DNA of 64,000 bases from an uncultured Eubacteriales bacterium (GTDB lineage: Bacteria; Bacillota; Clostridia; Oscillospirales; Acutalibacteraceae). The position numbers and the translations under genes are program-made. The stretch is taken from positions 1 to 64,000 of the forward strand of contig CAKSCM010000010.1 in assembly GCA_934444365.1 (NCBI GenBank), written 5' to 3'. The notes under the pieces were generated by a model. The model was not told where the DNA came from. It saw only the letters and a program-made list of their open reading frames with translations, and made no database searches. Below, piece by piece: positions 43,490 to 51,906 of this stretch (position 1 is the first letter of the stretch; each line of letters starts with the position of its first letter).

Positions 43490-44189
43490 TATCGGGATCT
43501 CCTATCTTATCAAATGGGAAAACACGTAAAACAACACGTCCGAGTATGTATCGGTTGTCGATCTCACCGACGTCGTATGCGCGGCTGTCATGAGAATCGT
43601 TCCTGTTGTCGCCCATGACAAAAACACAGCCGTCGCTTACCGTATACGGAAACTCGACCGTTTTTGTATAATACTTACGCATGGGCTCCCTTATGTAGTC
43701 CTCCTGCTGTTTTACACCGTCGATATAAAGAGCATATTCACCGTCTTGCTCCTCGCGTATATCCACCTGCTGACCGGCCACCGCCACAACACGCTTTATT
43801 ATCGGCTTGTTTGAGGTACGGTGCTGACTGTCAAGCACAAGATAATCACGCGAAACGACGACTATATCGCCCACGCTCGGGGTGTAAAAAAGCCCGGAGA
43901 TAAAAAGACGGTCCTGATCGTGCAGCGTTTCCCTCATGGAGCTGCCGTCAACCCCTACAAGCCTTATAACAAAGGTAAAAATGAGTACAATGCAAAAGAC
44001 CGTAACCACAAGGGAATCGGCCCAGTCAAAAAAACCGGAATAAAAATTGCGGCGCGCCGATTTGCCTTTTGGCAAAGGCTCGTCCTCGCCGGTTACATTT
44101 TCAGGCGTATCGGGTTCGGAAACTGACCTTAAAAAAGCCTCTTCTTCAAGGCCGGCTTCCGGACGGTCATCATGATAATATTCGCTCAC
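43482..44189 (-). CDS. lepB: Signal peptidase I
   Basis: 235 residues from GTG 44189, with GGAGGG 8 bases upstream. An acidic, polar N-terminus of ~50 residues precedes one membrane segment (~58-78). The catalytic serine is in VDGSSMRETL, the catalytic lysine in KPIIKRVVAV, and box E is MGDNRNDSHDSR. It removes signal peptides of exported proteins at the outer face of the membrane; the dockerin protein in this window would be a substrate. The N-terminal extension is longer than in Bacillus enzymes. Confidence 0.96.
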   Translation of the reverse strand: MSEYYHDDRPEAGLEEEAFLRSVSEPDTPENVTGEDEPLPKGKSARRNFYSGFFDWADSLVVTVFCIVLIFTFVIRLVGVDGSSMRETLHDQDRLFISGLFYTPSVGDIVVVSRDYLVLDSQHRTSNKPIIKRVVAVAGQQVDIREEQDGEYALYIDGVKQQEDYIREPMRKYYTKTVEFPYTVSDGCVFVMGDNRNDSHDSRAYDVGEIDNRYILGRVVLRVFPFDKIGDPDNE

Positions 44190-44220
44190 GGTGTCAACCC
44201 TCCGCTAAAAACGCTAAAAA

Positions 44221-44250
44221 CAAAAAAGGGACAAAAACTGCCCCTTTTTA
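44221..44250 (-). terminator. Terminator after rplS
   Basis: Minus strand AAAAAGGGGCA pairs with TGTCCCTTTTT (one G-T pair) around GTTTT, followed by TTG and T-rich DNA. It lies directly after rplS, so lepB may be reached only by partial read-through. Confidence 0.78.
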
Positions 44251-44253
44251 AAA

Positions 44254-44598
44254 CTATCTTACCTGTTCCTTAACCTTAGCAGCCTTACCGACACGGTCAC
44301 GCAGGTAATAGAGCTTGCTCCTGCGGACGCGGCCGCGGCGGACAGTCTCAACCTTTTCAACATTGGGAGAATGTACGGGGAATACTCTCTCCACTCCTAC
44401 ACCGTAGGACACACGACGAACCGTAAAGGTCTCGGAAACACCGCTGCCGTTTCTTGCAATGACGGTTCCCTCGAACATCTGGATTCTCTCGCGCTCTCCT
44501 TCTCTGATTTTAACATGGACCCTTACCGTATCGCCTATTACGATTGCGGGAGCCTCGGCCTTAAGGCATCCCTCGGCCAGCTGTTTAACTGCGTCCAT
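44254..44598 (-). CDS. rplS: 50S ribosomal protein L19
   Basis: 114 residues from ATG 44598, with AAGGAGGA 5-6 bases upstream. Characteristic L19 blocks: GDTVRVHVKIREGERERIQ, FEGTVIARNGSG, FTVRRVSYGVGVERVFP, and the basic C-terminus RRGRVRRSKLYYLRDRVGKAA. It sits at the 30S-50S interface. It heads the rplS-lepB-rbgA-rnhB group. Confidence 0.97.
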   Translation of the reverse strand: MDAVKQLAEGCLKAEAPAIVIGDTVRVHVKIREGERERIQMFEGTVIARNGSGVSETFTVRRVSYGVGVERVFPVHSPNVEKVETVRRGRVRRSKLYYLRDRVGKAAKVKEQVR

Positions 44599-44668
44599 TG
44601 GGCATCCTCCTTAAAATTACTCATATGTTACATTCATACTATGAATATATAAACACAAATGCCAGATT

Positions 44669-44697
44669 ATATTACCACATACATAAAACAAATGCAA
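44669..44697 (-). promoter_or_regulatory. Promoter of rplS
   Basis: Minus strand TTGCAT (44697-44692), 17-base spacer, TAATAT (44674-44669), giving a leader of about 65 bases that contains a small ATTCATAGTATGAAT hairpin. Confidence 0.55.
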
Positions 44698-44844
44698 GTA
44701 CTTTTTTCAATTTTTTTCGCCTTTTATGCGGCTTTTGACAAAAATGATTTAAAGCAGGCTTAAATACGCCTCTTGAATATACCGCCGCCGTATGGTAATA
44801 TATAAATAATATGTAATTAATTAAAATTGCGCTGTTTTGCGTTT

Positions 44845-44962
44845 TTTTAAAAAACAAAACCAACGCCGTAAATCCCGTAAAACGCCCCGGCGGTGTTTAT
44901 ATGCCACTTTTTCGGCGGCCTTAGACCTCCGCCGGAATCTATACTTAATTTTATATAACCGC
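44845..44962 (-). ncRNA. Candidate small RNA or long rplS leader
   Basis: A strong minus-strand promoter (44969-44997) has no gene directly behind it. The next ~115 bases hold a GC-rich hairpin (CGGCGG around 10 bases with CCGCCG). A second CCGCCGG further on could pair with the first arm instead. A CGCCG...CGGCG pair is then followed by TTGGTTTTGTTTTTT near 44850. No family is recognised. It could be a free small RNA or the start of a 360-base leader of rplS. Confidence 0.4.
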
Positions 44963-44968
44963 ACAGAT

Positions 44969-44997
44969 ATAATATCACCGCTTGTGTACCCTGTCAA
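44969..44997 (-). promoter_or_regulatory. Consensus promoter upstream of the candidate RNA
   Basis: Minus strand TTGACA (44997-44992), 17-base spacer, TATTAT (44974-44969). The remainder of the gap up to murC (44998-45184) contains a 7-bp GC hairpin (CCGCCTG/CAGGCGG near 45022-45052) but no clear plus-strand promoter. Confidence 0.65.
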
Positions 44998-45184
44998 GCG
45001 GACATAAAACAAGGCAAAGCGGCCGCCTGTACGCCGAAAGAACGGGCAGGCGGACATTGCGTCAGATATTGTTTATACAACCGGGTACGGCTTACGGCGC
45101 CGGATAAAACCGGATTATAACGCAAAAACAACACACAAAAACCGGAATACAAAGCAAGCCCTAAGCGCTTAATGGAGATAAAAA

Positions 45185-46582
45185 ATGTCACAAACAGATC
45201 TTATTGATTTTATAAAAACAAAAAAACGTGCCCATCTTGTCGGGATAGGCGGAGTTTCGATGAGTACGCTCGCCGAAATGCTTATAAACCGGCAGGTTCC
45301 GGTCACCGGATCCGACTCGAATCTTCAAAGCGAAGCGGTAATTTCGCTTTGCGAAAAGGGCGTTGAGATTCTGCCCGGCCACATGGCCGGAAACATTGAA
45401 AAGGTCTTGCCGGACTTTTTAATCCGTACGGCAGCAGTGCATGACGACGACCCGGAAATAGCCCGCGCCCGCGAGCTTAACATACCGGTTTTTGAACGTG
45501 CCGAGGCCTACGGCGCACTTATGAGGGAATACCAAAATGCGGTCTGCTTTGCGGGAACTCACGGCAAAACTACCTCCACCTCGATGTTTATATGCATCGC
45601 CATGGCCGCCGGGATCGATCCGTCGGTCATGCTCGGAGGAACGCTTCCCTTAATAGGCGGCGGATGCCGTGTCGGAAAGCACGACATGTTTATCTTAGAG
45701 GCCTGCGAATACCGTAATTCTTTTTTGAGCTTTGCCCCGAGCGTTGCGGTAATTTTGGACATAGACGCCGATCACATGGATTTTTTCAAAGATCTTGACG
45801 ATATATCCCGTTCGTTCAGAAAATTTGCCGAGCTGGTTCCGAAAGAAACCGGCAAGGTGGTTGCGAATATCGACGACCGCAACACCGTAGAGTGCTTAAA
45901 CGGCCTTGATCGCGACGTTATAACCTTCGGTTTTTCACAAAAGGCCGACGTCACCTGCGATGATATATCTTTTGATAAAGGAATCGCCCGTTTTTCTCTC
46001 GTTATAAAGGGCAAAAAAACAACCGAAATCAAACTGCTCGTGCCCGGACGGCATAATATATCAAACGCTCTTTCGGCCGCTGCCGCCGCTTATTGCTGCG
46101 GCATTCCGACAGATGCAATAAAACGCGGACTCGAAAGCTTTTCGGGAGTCGGCCGCCGCTTCGAATATAAGGGAGAGTATTCGGGCGCTTTGATATACGA
46201 CGACTACGCCCATCATCCGAGCGAGCTTAAAGCGCTGTTCGATTCCGCCTTTCAAATGGGCTTTAAAAGGATAATTGCGGTTTTTCAGCCGCACACCTAT
46301 TCCAGAACAAAGGCTTTTTACAATGATTTTATAAGGGAGCTTTCCCGTCCGGACAAGCTTATCCTCGCGGACATATACCCGGCCAGGGAAACCGATACGC
46401 TGGGCATGTCCTCGAAGGAGATGGCCGAAAAAATTAAAAACGCCGAATACATTCCGAATTACGACGATATAGTAGCGAGACTTAAAACTCTTGCAAGCCC
46501 GGGCGATCTTATACTGACCGTCGGTGCCGGCGAAATGGACAGAATATCGGCACGCCTTGCAAAGGAGGGGGAGAAAAAATGA
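45185..46582 (+). CDS. murC: UDP-N-acetylmuramate--L-alanine ligase
   Basis: 465 residues from ATG 45185, with TGGAG about 9 bases upstream. N-terminal dinucleotide-like domain (HLVGIGGVSMSTLAEML), P-loop FAGTHGKTTSTSM (~122-134), Mur motifs LEACEYRNSFL and DADHMDFF, NISNALSAAAAAY, and the C-terminal YDDYAHHPSELKA with FQPHTYSRT. It adds L-alanine to UDP-MurNAc using ATP, the first step of stem-peptide synthesis in the cytoplasm. It overlaps the DUF4364 gene by 4 bases. Confidence 0.97.
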   Translation: MSQTDLIDFIKTKKRAHLVGIGGVSMSTLAEMLINRQVPVTGSDSNLQSEAVISLCEKGVEILPGHMAGNIEKVLPDFLIRTAAVHDDDPEIARARELNIPVFERAEAYGALMREYQNAVCFAGTHGKTTSTSMFICIAMAAGIDPSVMLGGTLPLIGGGCRVGKHDMFILEACEYRNSFLSFAPSVAVILDIDADHMDFFKDLDDISRSFRKFAELVPKETGKVVANIDDRNTVECLNGLDRDVITFGFSQKADVTCDDISFDKGIARFSLVIKGKKTTEIKLLVPGRHNISNALSAAAAAYCCGIPTDAIKRGLESFSGVGRRFEYKGEYSGALIYDDYAHHPSELKALFDSAFQMGFKRIIAVFQPHTYSRTKAFYNDFIRELSRPDKLILADIYPARETDTLGMSSKEMAEKIKNAEYIPNYDDIVARLKTLASPGDLILTVGAGEMDRISARLAKEGEKK

Positions 46583-47148
46583 ACGACGCCGCCTTCGATT
46601 CGGGCGTTCGTCCCGGAGGACTTTTTAAAAAAAGCGACATAAAACTGCTTGTCGCATACATTTTGTCGCTGTGCAGCGAACCGTTTACCTCCGACCAGCT
46701 CGGCGCCCTTGTGATAGAAACCGGCCTTGCCAATTATTTCGAGGCCGTAAGTGCGCTTTGCGATCTTGCCAAAAACGGCAGCGCTGTCGAAACGCCCGAC
46801 GGCTACGTTATAAGCGAACGCGGCCGCGTGCTTATTGAGTCGATATCAAACGAGCTGCCCTTTTCGGTAAGGGAACAGGCATCCGAACAGCTAAAGGTAA
46901 TGCAGTTGCGCAAGACCTCGGAGTACAGCGGTTCGGTCACTCTTGAGGGCAGCGAGGAGGATCATACCCTCACCGCCGTATGCACCGTGAAAAAGGGAGA
47001 TCAGGCTTTACTCAAAGTAAAGCTCCCCGTTGAAAACATGTACGAGGCCGAACGGCTATCAAAGCGTTTTACCGACTACACCGATGTTTTTTATAAAAGT
47101 ATTCATGCCCTTATGACTGGAGAAATAACACTATGTCAAAACCTTTAA
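46579..47148 (+). CDS. DUF4364-family protein, winged-helix-like
   Basis: 189 residues; ATG 46579 overlaps the TGA of murC (ATGA). The first ~100 residues look like a winged helix (KSDIKLLVAYILSL, FTSDQLGALVIETGL, NYFEAVSALCDLAKNG, YVISERGRVLIE), followed by a beta-rich C-terminal half. This is the DUF4364 pattern, common in Clostridia; no function is established. A role as a DNA-binding regulator is inferred from the fold only. It overlaps the start of der by 16 bases, so the three genes are translationally linked. Confidence 0.85.
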   Translation: MNDAAFDSGVRPGGLFKKSDIKLLVAYILSLCSEPFTSDQLGALVIETGLANYFEAVSALCDLAKNGSAVETPDGYVISERGRVLIESISNELPFSVREQASEQLKVMQLRKTSEYSGSVTLEGSEEDHTLTAVCTVKKGDQALLKVKLPVENMYEAERLSKRFTDYTDVFYKSIHALMTGEITLCQNL

Positions 47149-48461
47149 TTGCAATCGTGGGTAGGCCGAACGTCGGAAAATCCACCCTTTTTAATAAGCT
47201 GGCCGGCAAACGGATATCCATTGTAAACGACACCCCAGGCGTTACCCGCGACAGAATATATGCGCCGTGCGAGTGGCGCGGCAGGACCGTAATGCTTGTA
47301 GATACCGGCGGAATCGAGCCGAAATCGGACGACGAGATACTTATTCAGATGAGACGTCAGGCCGAGCTTGCCATCGAGCTTTGCGACGTTACGGTGCTGG
47401 TAACCGATATGCACGACGGGGTCACCGCTACCGACACAGAGGTAGCGGCAATGCTGCAAAAGAGCGGAAAGCCGATAGTGCTGTGCGTTAACAAATGCGA
47501 CTCCACCGGCGAACCGCCCGTTGAATTTTATGAGTTTTACAATTTGGGGCTGGGCGATCCGATAGCCGTTTCGGCCGTTCACGGACATTCGACCGGCGAC
47601 CTGCTTGATAAAATATATGAATATTTGCCTGAGGAAAACGACGAGGACGAGGACGACGACCGCATAAAGGTAGCCGTTATCGGTAAACCGAACGCCGGAA
47701 AATCCTCACTTATAAACCGTATCGCCGGCAGTGAAAGAACCATAGTCTCCTCCATTGCCGGAACCACAAGGGACGCCGTAGATACCGAAATCGATAATTC
47801 CCACGGCAAATTCCTTTTTATAGATACCGCGGGACTGAGAAGAAAAAGCCGTGTATCAAAGGCATACGATATAATTGAGCATTACAGCATTGTAAGGGCC
47901 GAAATGGCGGTGGACAGGGCCGATGTCTGCGTTATAATGATAGACGCGACCGAGGGCTATACCGAGCAGGACGCAAAGGTCGCGGGACTCGCCCACAACG
48001 CCGGAAAAGCCTGTATAATAGCGGTAAACAAGTGGGACGCCGTCGATAAGGACGGTTCATTGATGGACAAAATGCGAAAGGAGCTTATGCAGCAGTTCGC
48101 CTTTATGTCCTACGCCCCGATAATATTTATATCGGCCCTGACCGGGCAGCGCACCGACCGGCTTTTCGGTCTTATAAAATTTGTTAACGATCAGAATTCC
48201 ATGCGTATATCTACCGGTATGCTAAACGACCTTTTGGCCGAGGCCACCGCGCGCGTACAGCCCCCGACCGACAAGGGCAAGCGCCTTAAGATATACTACA
48301 TAACCCAGCCCTCGACCAAGCCGCCGACATTTGTTGTCTTTTGCAACAATGCCGAGTTGTTCCATTTTTCGTATCAGCGATACCTTGAAAACCGCATAAG
48401 GGAAACCTTCGGACTCGAGGGCACGCCGATACGTCTTATCATCCGCGAGCGCGGCGACTGA
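47133..48461 (+). CDS. der: Ribosome-associated GTPase Der (EngA)
   Basis: 442 residues from ATG 47133. It has two tandem GTPase domains: VGRPNVGKSTL (~9-19) with DTGG and NKCD, and IGKPNAGKSSL (~180-190) with DTAG and NKWD. An acidic linker (EENDEDEDDDR) joins them. The C-terminal KH-like domain ends with the family motif KPPTFVVFCN and RYLENRIRETFGLEGTPI. It is needed for 50S assembly. With engB and rbgA it is the third ribosome-assembly GTPase in this window. Confidence 0.97.
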   Translation: MSKPLIAIVGRPNVGKSTLFNKLAGKRISIVNDTPGVTRDRIYAPCEWRGRTVMLVDTGGIEPKSDDEILIQMRRQAELAIELCDVTVLVTDMHDGVTATDTEVAAMLQKSGKPIVLCVNKCDSTGEPPVEFYEFYNLGLGDPIAVSAVHGHSTGDLLDKIYEYLPEENDEDEDDDRIKVAVIGKPNAGKSSLINRIAGSERTIVSSIAGTTRDAVDTEIDNSHGKFLFIDTAGLRRKSRVSKAYDIIEHYSIVRAEMAVDRADVCVIMIDATEGYTEQDAKVAGLAHNAGKACIIAVNKWDAVDKDGSLMDKMRKELMQQFAFMSYAPIIFISALTGQRTDRLFGLIKFVNDQNSMRISTGMLNDLLAEATARVQPPTDKGKRLKIYYITQPSTKPPTFVVFCNNAELFHFSYQRYLENRIRETFGLEGTPIRLIIRERGD

Positions 48462-48608
48462 TAAAAGCATTTTCAGCGACGGGATGACTGAATTCAGACA
48501 GTGCGATGTGTAATAAATATTAAACGTAAAAAAATATCCGAAATTCAAAATCCAAACGTTCCGGAGCATTCCCGTTTAAATTAAGGGTCGCACCGCAAAA
48601 GCAGCCCC

Positions 48609-48650
48609 TCCGGAAAGCTGTAATTTTTCCGGACGCATGGCAGCTTTTTT
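48609..48650 (+). terminator. Terminator after der, with competing hairpin
   Basis: AAAGCTG (48614-48620) pairs with CAGCTTT (48641-48647), followed by TTTA. A second hairpin, TCCGGAAA (48609-48616) with TTTCCGGA (48625-48632), shares bases with the first arm, so only one can form at a time. This resembles a terminator/antiterminator pair ahead of plsY, though it may be chance. Confidence 0.6.
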
Positions 48651-48717
48651 ATGTCCTCCCGATACATCGCAAACCTGATTTAAAAAACACAATTACTGAA
48701 ATTCGGGGTAATAACAA

Positions 48718-49521
48718 ATGCCTTTAAGACTGAAAATTATAATGCTGTGTATGCTGTTTGCAGGATTCAGTTACCTGCTCGGCAGCATTAATTTCGCCAT
48801 TTTAACCACCAAAAAGGTCACCGGTAAGGATATACGTTCCTTCGGCAGCGGCAATGCCGGTATGACCAACGTCATGCGAACAGCCGGATTTGTGCCGGGA
48901 CTTATAACCCTGCTCGGCGACTTCGGCAAGGCGGCTCTTGCCGTTGTGCTCGGTAAATATCTGCTTACCGATCTGCTTTTAATGCTCGTTCCGGCATCGG
49001 TATATCCGCCGGGCTTTACCTACGATTACGCCGCCGCCCTCGCCCCTATTTACGGCGGAACAATCTGCGGACTTTTTTGCGTTATAGGACATTGCTATCC
49101 CATATACTTCGGCTTCAAAGGCGGAAAAGGAGTGGCCACCTGCATCGGTATGATAACGGTGCTCGACTGGCGCATAGCACTTATTCTTATAGGTGTGTTC
49201 GCAATAGTTTTTCTCGTTTCGCGTATAATTTCCCTCTCGTCGGTAACGGCGGCCGTGTGTTACCCCATTGCAACCTACATTTTATACAGCGAGAGGAACG
49301 ATTTTCTGCCGGTTGCGAATTATATAAAAATCGCCAATCAGAGCGGATACCGGCCCTTTTTCATGTCGCTCGTATGGTTTGAAACCATAGCGGCGACCGT
49401 CTTTGCGCTTATACTTATAATCAATCACAAAGAAAACATCGCCCGTCTCATTCGGGGCGAAGAAAAAAAGCTCAGCCTTAAAAAGCCCAAAAAGGCCGAA
49501 AAAACCGAGAATGACGGATAA
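48718..49521 (+). CDS. plsY: Acyl-phosphate--glycerol-3-phosphate acyltransferase PlsY
   Basis: 267 residues from ATG 48718. It is a polytopic membrane enzyme with the three PlsY loops: LLGSINFAIL and SFGSGNAGMTNVMRTAG, then HCYPIYFGFKGGKGVATCIG, then the late HKENIARLIRGEEKKL. It transfers an acyl group from acyl phosphate to glycerol 3-phosphate, starting phospholipid synthesis. The protein is longer than usual (~200) because of a larger loop at about 95-115 and an extra loop near 190-215, plus a Lys-rich tail. It is alone between two terminators. Confidence 0.94.
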   Translation: MPLRLKIIMLCMLFAGFSYLLGSINFAILTTKKVTGKDIRSFGSGNAGMTNVMRTAGFVPGLITLLGDFGKAALAVVLGKYLLTDLLLMLVPASVYPPGFTYDYAAALAPIYGGTICGLFCVIGHCYPIYFGFKGGKGVATCIGMITVLDWRIALILIGVFAIVFLVSRIISLSSVTAAVCYPIATYILYSERNDFLPVANYIKIANQSGYRPFFMSLVWFETIAATVFALILIINHKENIARLIRGEEKKLSLKKPKKAEKTENDG

Positions 49522-49593
49522 TCCGAACAATTCTCTTTAACATCTCATTTCCGTTACAAAAGCGATAAATTAAGCTTAAAAAATTACCGAAAG

Positions 49594-49640
49594 CAAAAAC
49601 ATCCGGCAAACTCAAAACGGTTTGCCGGATGTTTTTTATT
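49594..49640. terminator. Bidirectional terminator between plsY and the GH78-like gene
   Basis: A perfect 16-bp stem, AAAACATCCGGCAAAC (49596-49611) with its inverted copy (49620-49635), is followed by TTATT on the plus strand, with T runs on the minus strand too. It serves convergent plsY and the rhamnosidase gene. Confidence 0.9.
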
Positions 49641-49655
49641 AAAATATTTTCGCGC

Positions 49656-49693
49656 TTACGCCTTGCAAAGGTGCGCACCTTTGCAAGGCGTAA
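49656..49693. repeat. Perfect 38-bp palindrome
   Basis: The arm TTACGCCTTGCAAAGGTGC (49656-49674) is followed at once by its exact reverse complement (49675-49693), with no loop. No T run follows on either strand, and a terminator already lies 16 bases away, so it is not an ordinary terminator. It could be a site-specific recognition sequence or one copy of a dispersed repeat. Confidence 0.85.
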
Positions 49694-49800
49694 ATCTAAA
49701 AGAAACAAAATGAAACCTTCGCGCCCGATTTTACACTTTTCGCTTTCGATATGCTCTGAAAACAGCGTTCCCTGTCAGATGTCGGATTTGCAAAAGCGGA

Positions 49801-51822
49801 TTACTCAAAAAGCTTATATAAATCGGTATCGCACAAAAAGACCGCCGCGTCGCTCAGCGTCATGTGAAAAAGCGAGGTGTTGGACTTGGTATCTCTCCCC
49901 CACCCCTCGAAGGTCACCTTGCCGTCCTCGCGGATTATCCTGAGCCATGCGCCGTCGTCGCTTAAAAGCCGTCTCAGTATATCGGGCCGTTTCGCCCGCA
50001 CAACGCCGTACATCATCGGGAACGCGCCGAAAAACGAAACGCCGGTCACTCCGCGCTCGTTTATCCAGTCGAGTATTCCTTCAAAGCATTCGCCGTCCGG
50101 ACAAAGCCCGAAAGCAAAGGGCAATACGTTGCCTATATAGCTTACATGCTCAGAGACAACGCTGTCGGTAAAGCGATGTCTTTCCTCATCGTAAAACGCC
50201 TGTATAAAGGCCGTTACAAGCGGTTTTTCATCCCTGTAGGGCTTTTCGCCGAGTATATCCGCCATTTTATTGGCACAGCGAACCGCCTCAATATAATACG
50301 CGTTTATGGCAACGTGGGGCTCGTGGCACACCTTGCCCTCGGCAATATCCACATCGTATCCGTCCCGGAAGTTCCATGGCCATTCCACAACGCACCATTT
50401 ATCCAGCTCGCAAAGCAGGCCGTTTTTCTCGTAATCCTTACGGTAGCTCTCAAGCAGCCTGCAAACGCCGTTGTAATTACGCTCAAGATATTCCCTGTCG
50501 CCGCAAAGGCGGTAATGCCAGAGTATAAGCGATATAAGCATCAGCGGATACTCGGCTATTTCCTGCATTACCGAGCAGTCAAGACAGGTCACCATTCCCG
50601 GGGTTATAAAGGTTGATGTAAAGGCGTCGTCTATAAGCTTGCGGACTATGGAGTCGTCCTTTGTAAGCAGCATATTCGCAAGGGCGGTATAACAGCCGTC
50701 ACCCACATAAAAGCCCTTTTCGCGCTCCATGCAGTCCTGAATGACCTCCTGCACTCCGTAGTGCTGGGTCCTTACGCACAGCTCCCACACCGCTTTGAGC
50801 TTTCGGTCATTTTTATATTCGGGACGCATTTCGGCTTTAAGCTCAAAGGGATAATGCCTTGCTATTAGTTTAACATCCTCAATTTTCGCACCGTCGGGTA
50901 CACAAAGCGAGGCATAGCGGAAGGATTTGTAATCAAACCAGTCGAGTACATCGGGCTCCTCCTTGCCGGAAAGCAGCCATTCCTCCTCGTAAACGCAATT
51001 GGCACGGAGTTTATATCTGATAGAACCGTCATCGCACAGCTCCTGTGCGCATCTGACGGTTATTTTATCCCCCTTTTTGCCCTTTGCCTTAACCTTAAGA
51101 TATCCCACATAGCAGGAGCCGAAATCAATAATCATGGTGTTTGCGCTGTGCTGTATGCTTACCGGCGAAACACTTTCGAAAACAAGAGAGCTTGTCGGCT
51201 GTAAAACAAGACCGTAATCTGTATATTCGCGTTTTTTTGCGTTTTTCCACGCCGAATCGTCAAAGTCGGGCCTGTAAAAATCTATTTCATCGGCTGACGA
51301 ATCAAACCGCTCGGCAAACTGGGTCGAGTATCCGAAGGTACCGGTAGGGGTGTAGGCGCCATGTCGATGAGTCAAAAAGCTCTCGTCGCTTTTTAAAACG
51401 ACCTCGCCGTCAGCCACAAGGTCGCATATAAGGCCGTGACGGTTATCGCCGCTTACCCAAACGCGGTTTATAAGTCCCTGATAAAGGGTATGAACAGCCA
51501 GAATATTCTCGCCCTTTTTCAAAAAACGTGTGACGTCAACGACATTGTAGCCGTACTTTTGAGGATAGGTCGGCGCCGGCCCCTGACTCACGAATTCACC
51601 GTTTATGTAAAGCTTGTAGTAATCGTCGGCAGAAATAAAAACTTCGGCCTTATCGGGTCTGCTTTCAAGCGTAAAACGCCGTCTGAAAAGAATATGACAA
51701 TCAAGATGCTCGTCGCACGGCAGATTAACCTTTTCAAGCTGTCTGTGAAAAACATTTCTCGCTTTAAGCGACGCAAACTCGCCGTCGGTTATCCAGTTGC
51801 CTGTAAAAACATGCTCAGACAT
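49801..51822 (-). CDS. GH78-like alpha-L-rhamnosidase, cytoplasmic
   Basis: 673 residues from ATG 51822 with GAGGTG 6 bases upstream. No signal peptide. An N-terminal beta-domain (RRRFTLESRPDKAEVFISADDYYKLYINGEFV, KYGYNVVDVTRFLKKGENIL) is followed by a second beta-domain (IDFGSCYVGYLKV, WFDYKSFRYASL) and an (alpha/alpha)6 barrel with QEVIQDCMEREKGFYVGDG, the GH78 acid region. This matches the GH78/GH106 clan pattern for removing terminal rhamnose. The enzyme would act on imported rhamnosides. It stands alone; no transporter is adjacent. The exact substrate is unknown. Confidence 0.85.
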   Translation of the reverse strand: MSEHVFTGNWITDGEFASLKARNVFHRQLEKVNLPCDEHLDCHILFRRRFTLESRPDKAEVFISADDYYKLYINGEFVSQGPAPTYPQKYGYNVVDVTRFLKKGENILAVHTLYQGLINRVWVSGDNRHGLICDLVADGEVVLKSDESFLTHRHGAYTPTGTFGYSTQFAERFDSSADEIDFYRPDFDDSAWKNAKKREYTDYGLVLQPTSSLVFESVSPVSIQHSANTMIIDFGSCYVGYLKVKAKGKKGDKITVRCAQELCDDGSIRYKLRANCVYEEEWLLSGKEEPDVLDWFDYKSFRYASLCVPDGAKIEDVKLIARHYPFELKAEMRPEYKNDRKLKAVWELCVRTQHYGVQEVIQDCMEREKGFYVGDGCYTALANMLLTKDDSIVRKLIDDAFTSTFITPGMVTCLDCSVMQEIAEYPLMLISLILWHYRLCGDREYLERNYNGVCRLLESYRKDYEKNGLLCELDKWCVVEWPWNFRDGYDVDIAEGKVCHEPHVAINAYYIEAVRCANKMADILGEKPYRDEKPLVTAFIQAFYDEERHRFTDSVVSEHVSYIGNVLPFAFGLCPDGECFEGILDWINERGVTGVSFFGAFPMMYGVVRAKRPDILRRLLSDDGAWLRIIREDGKVTFEGWGRDTKSNTSLFHMTLSDAAVFLCDTDLYKLFE

Positions 51823-51906
51823 TCCCGTCACCTCAAAAATTCAAATTATCAGACTATAGTTGATGGTATATTTCCGGACATATACAATACATAATCCGTA
51901 CAAAAA

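Noticed and set aside
44672..44863. Minus-strand frame of 63 codons upstream of rplS
   Set aside because: It runs across AT-rich leader DNA and the rplS promoter with no ribosome site; a non-coding RNA or leader is a better reading.
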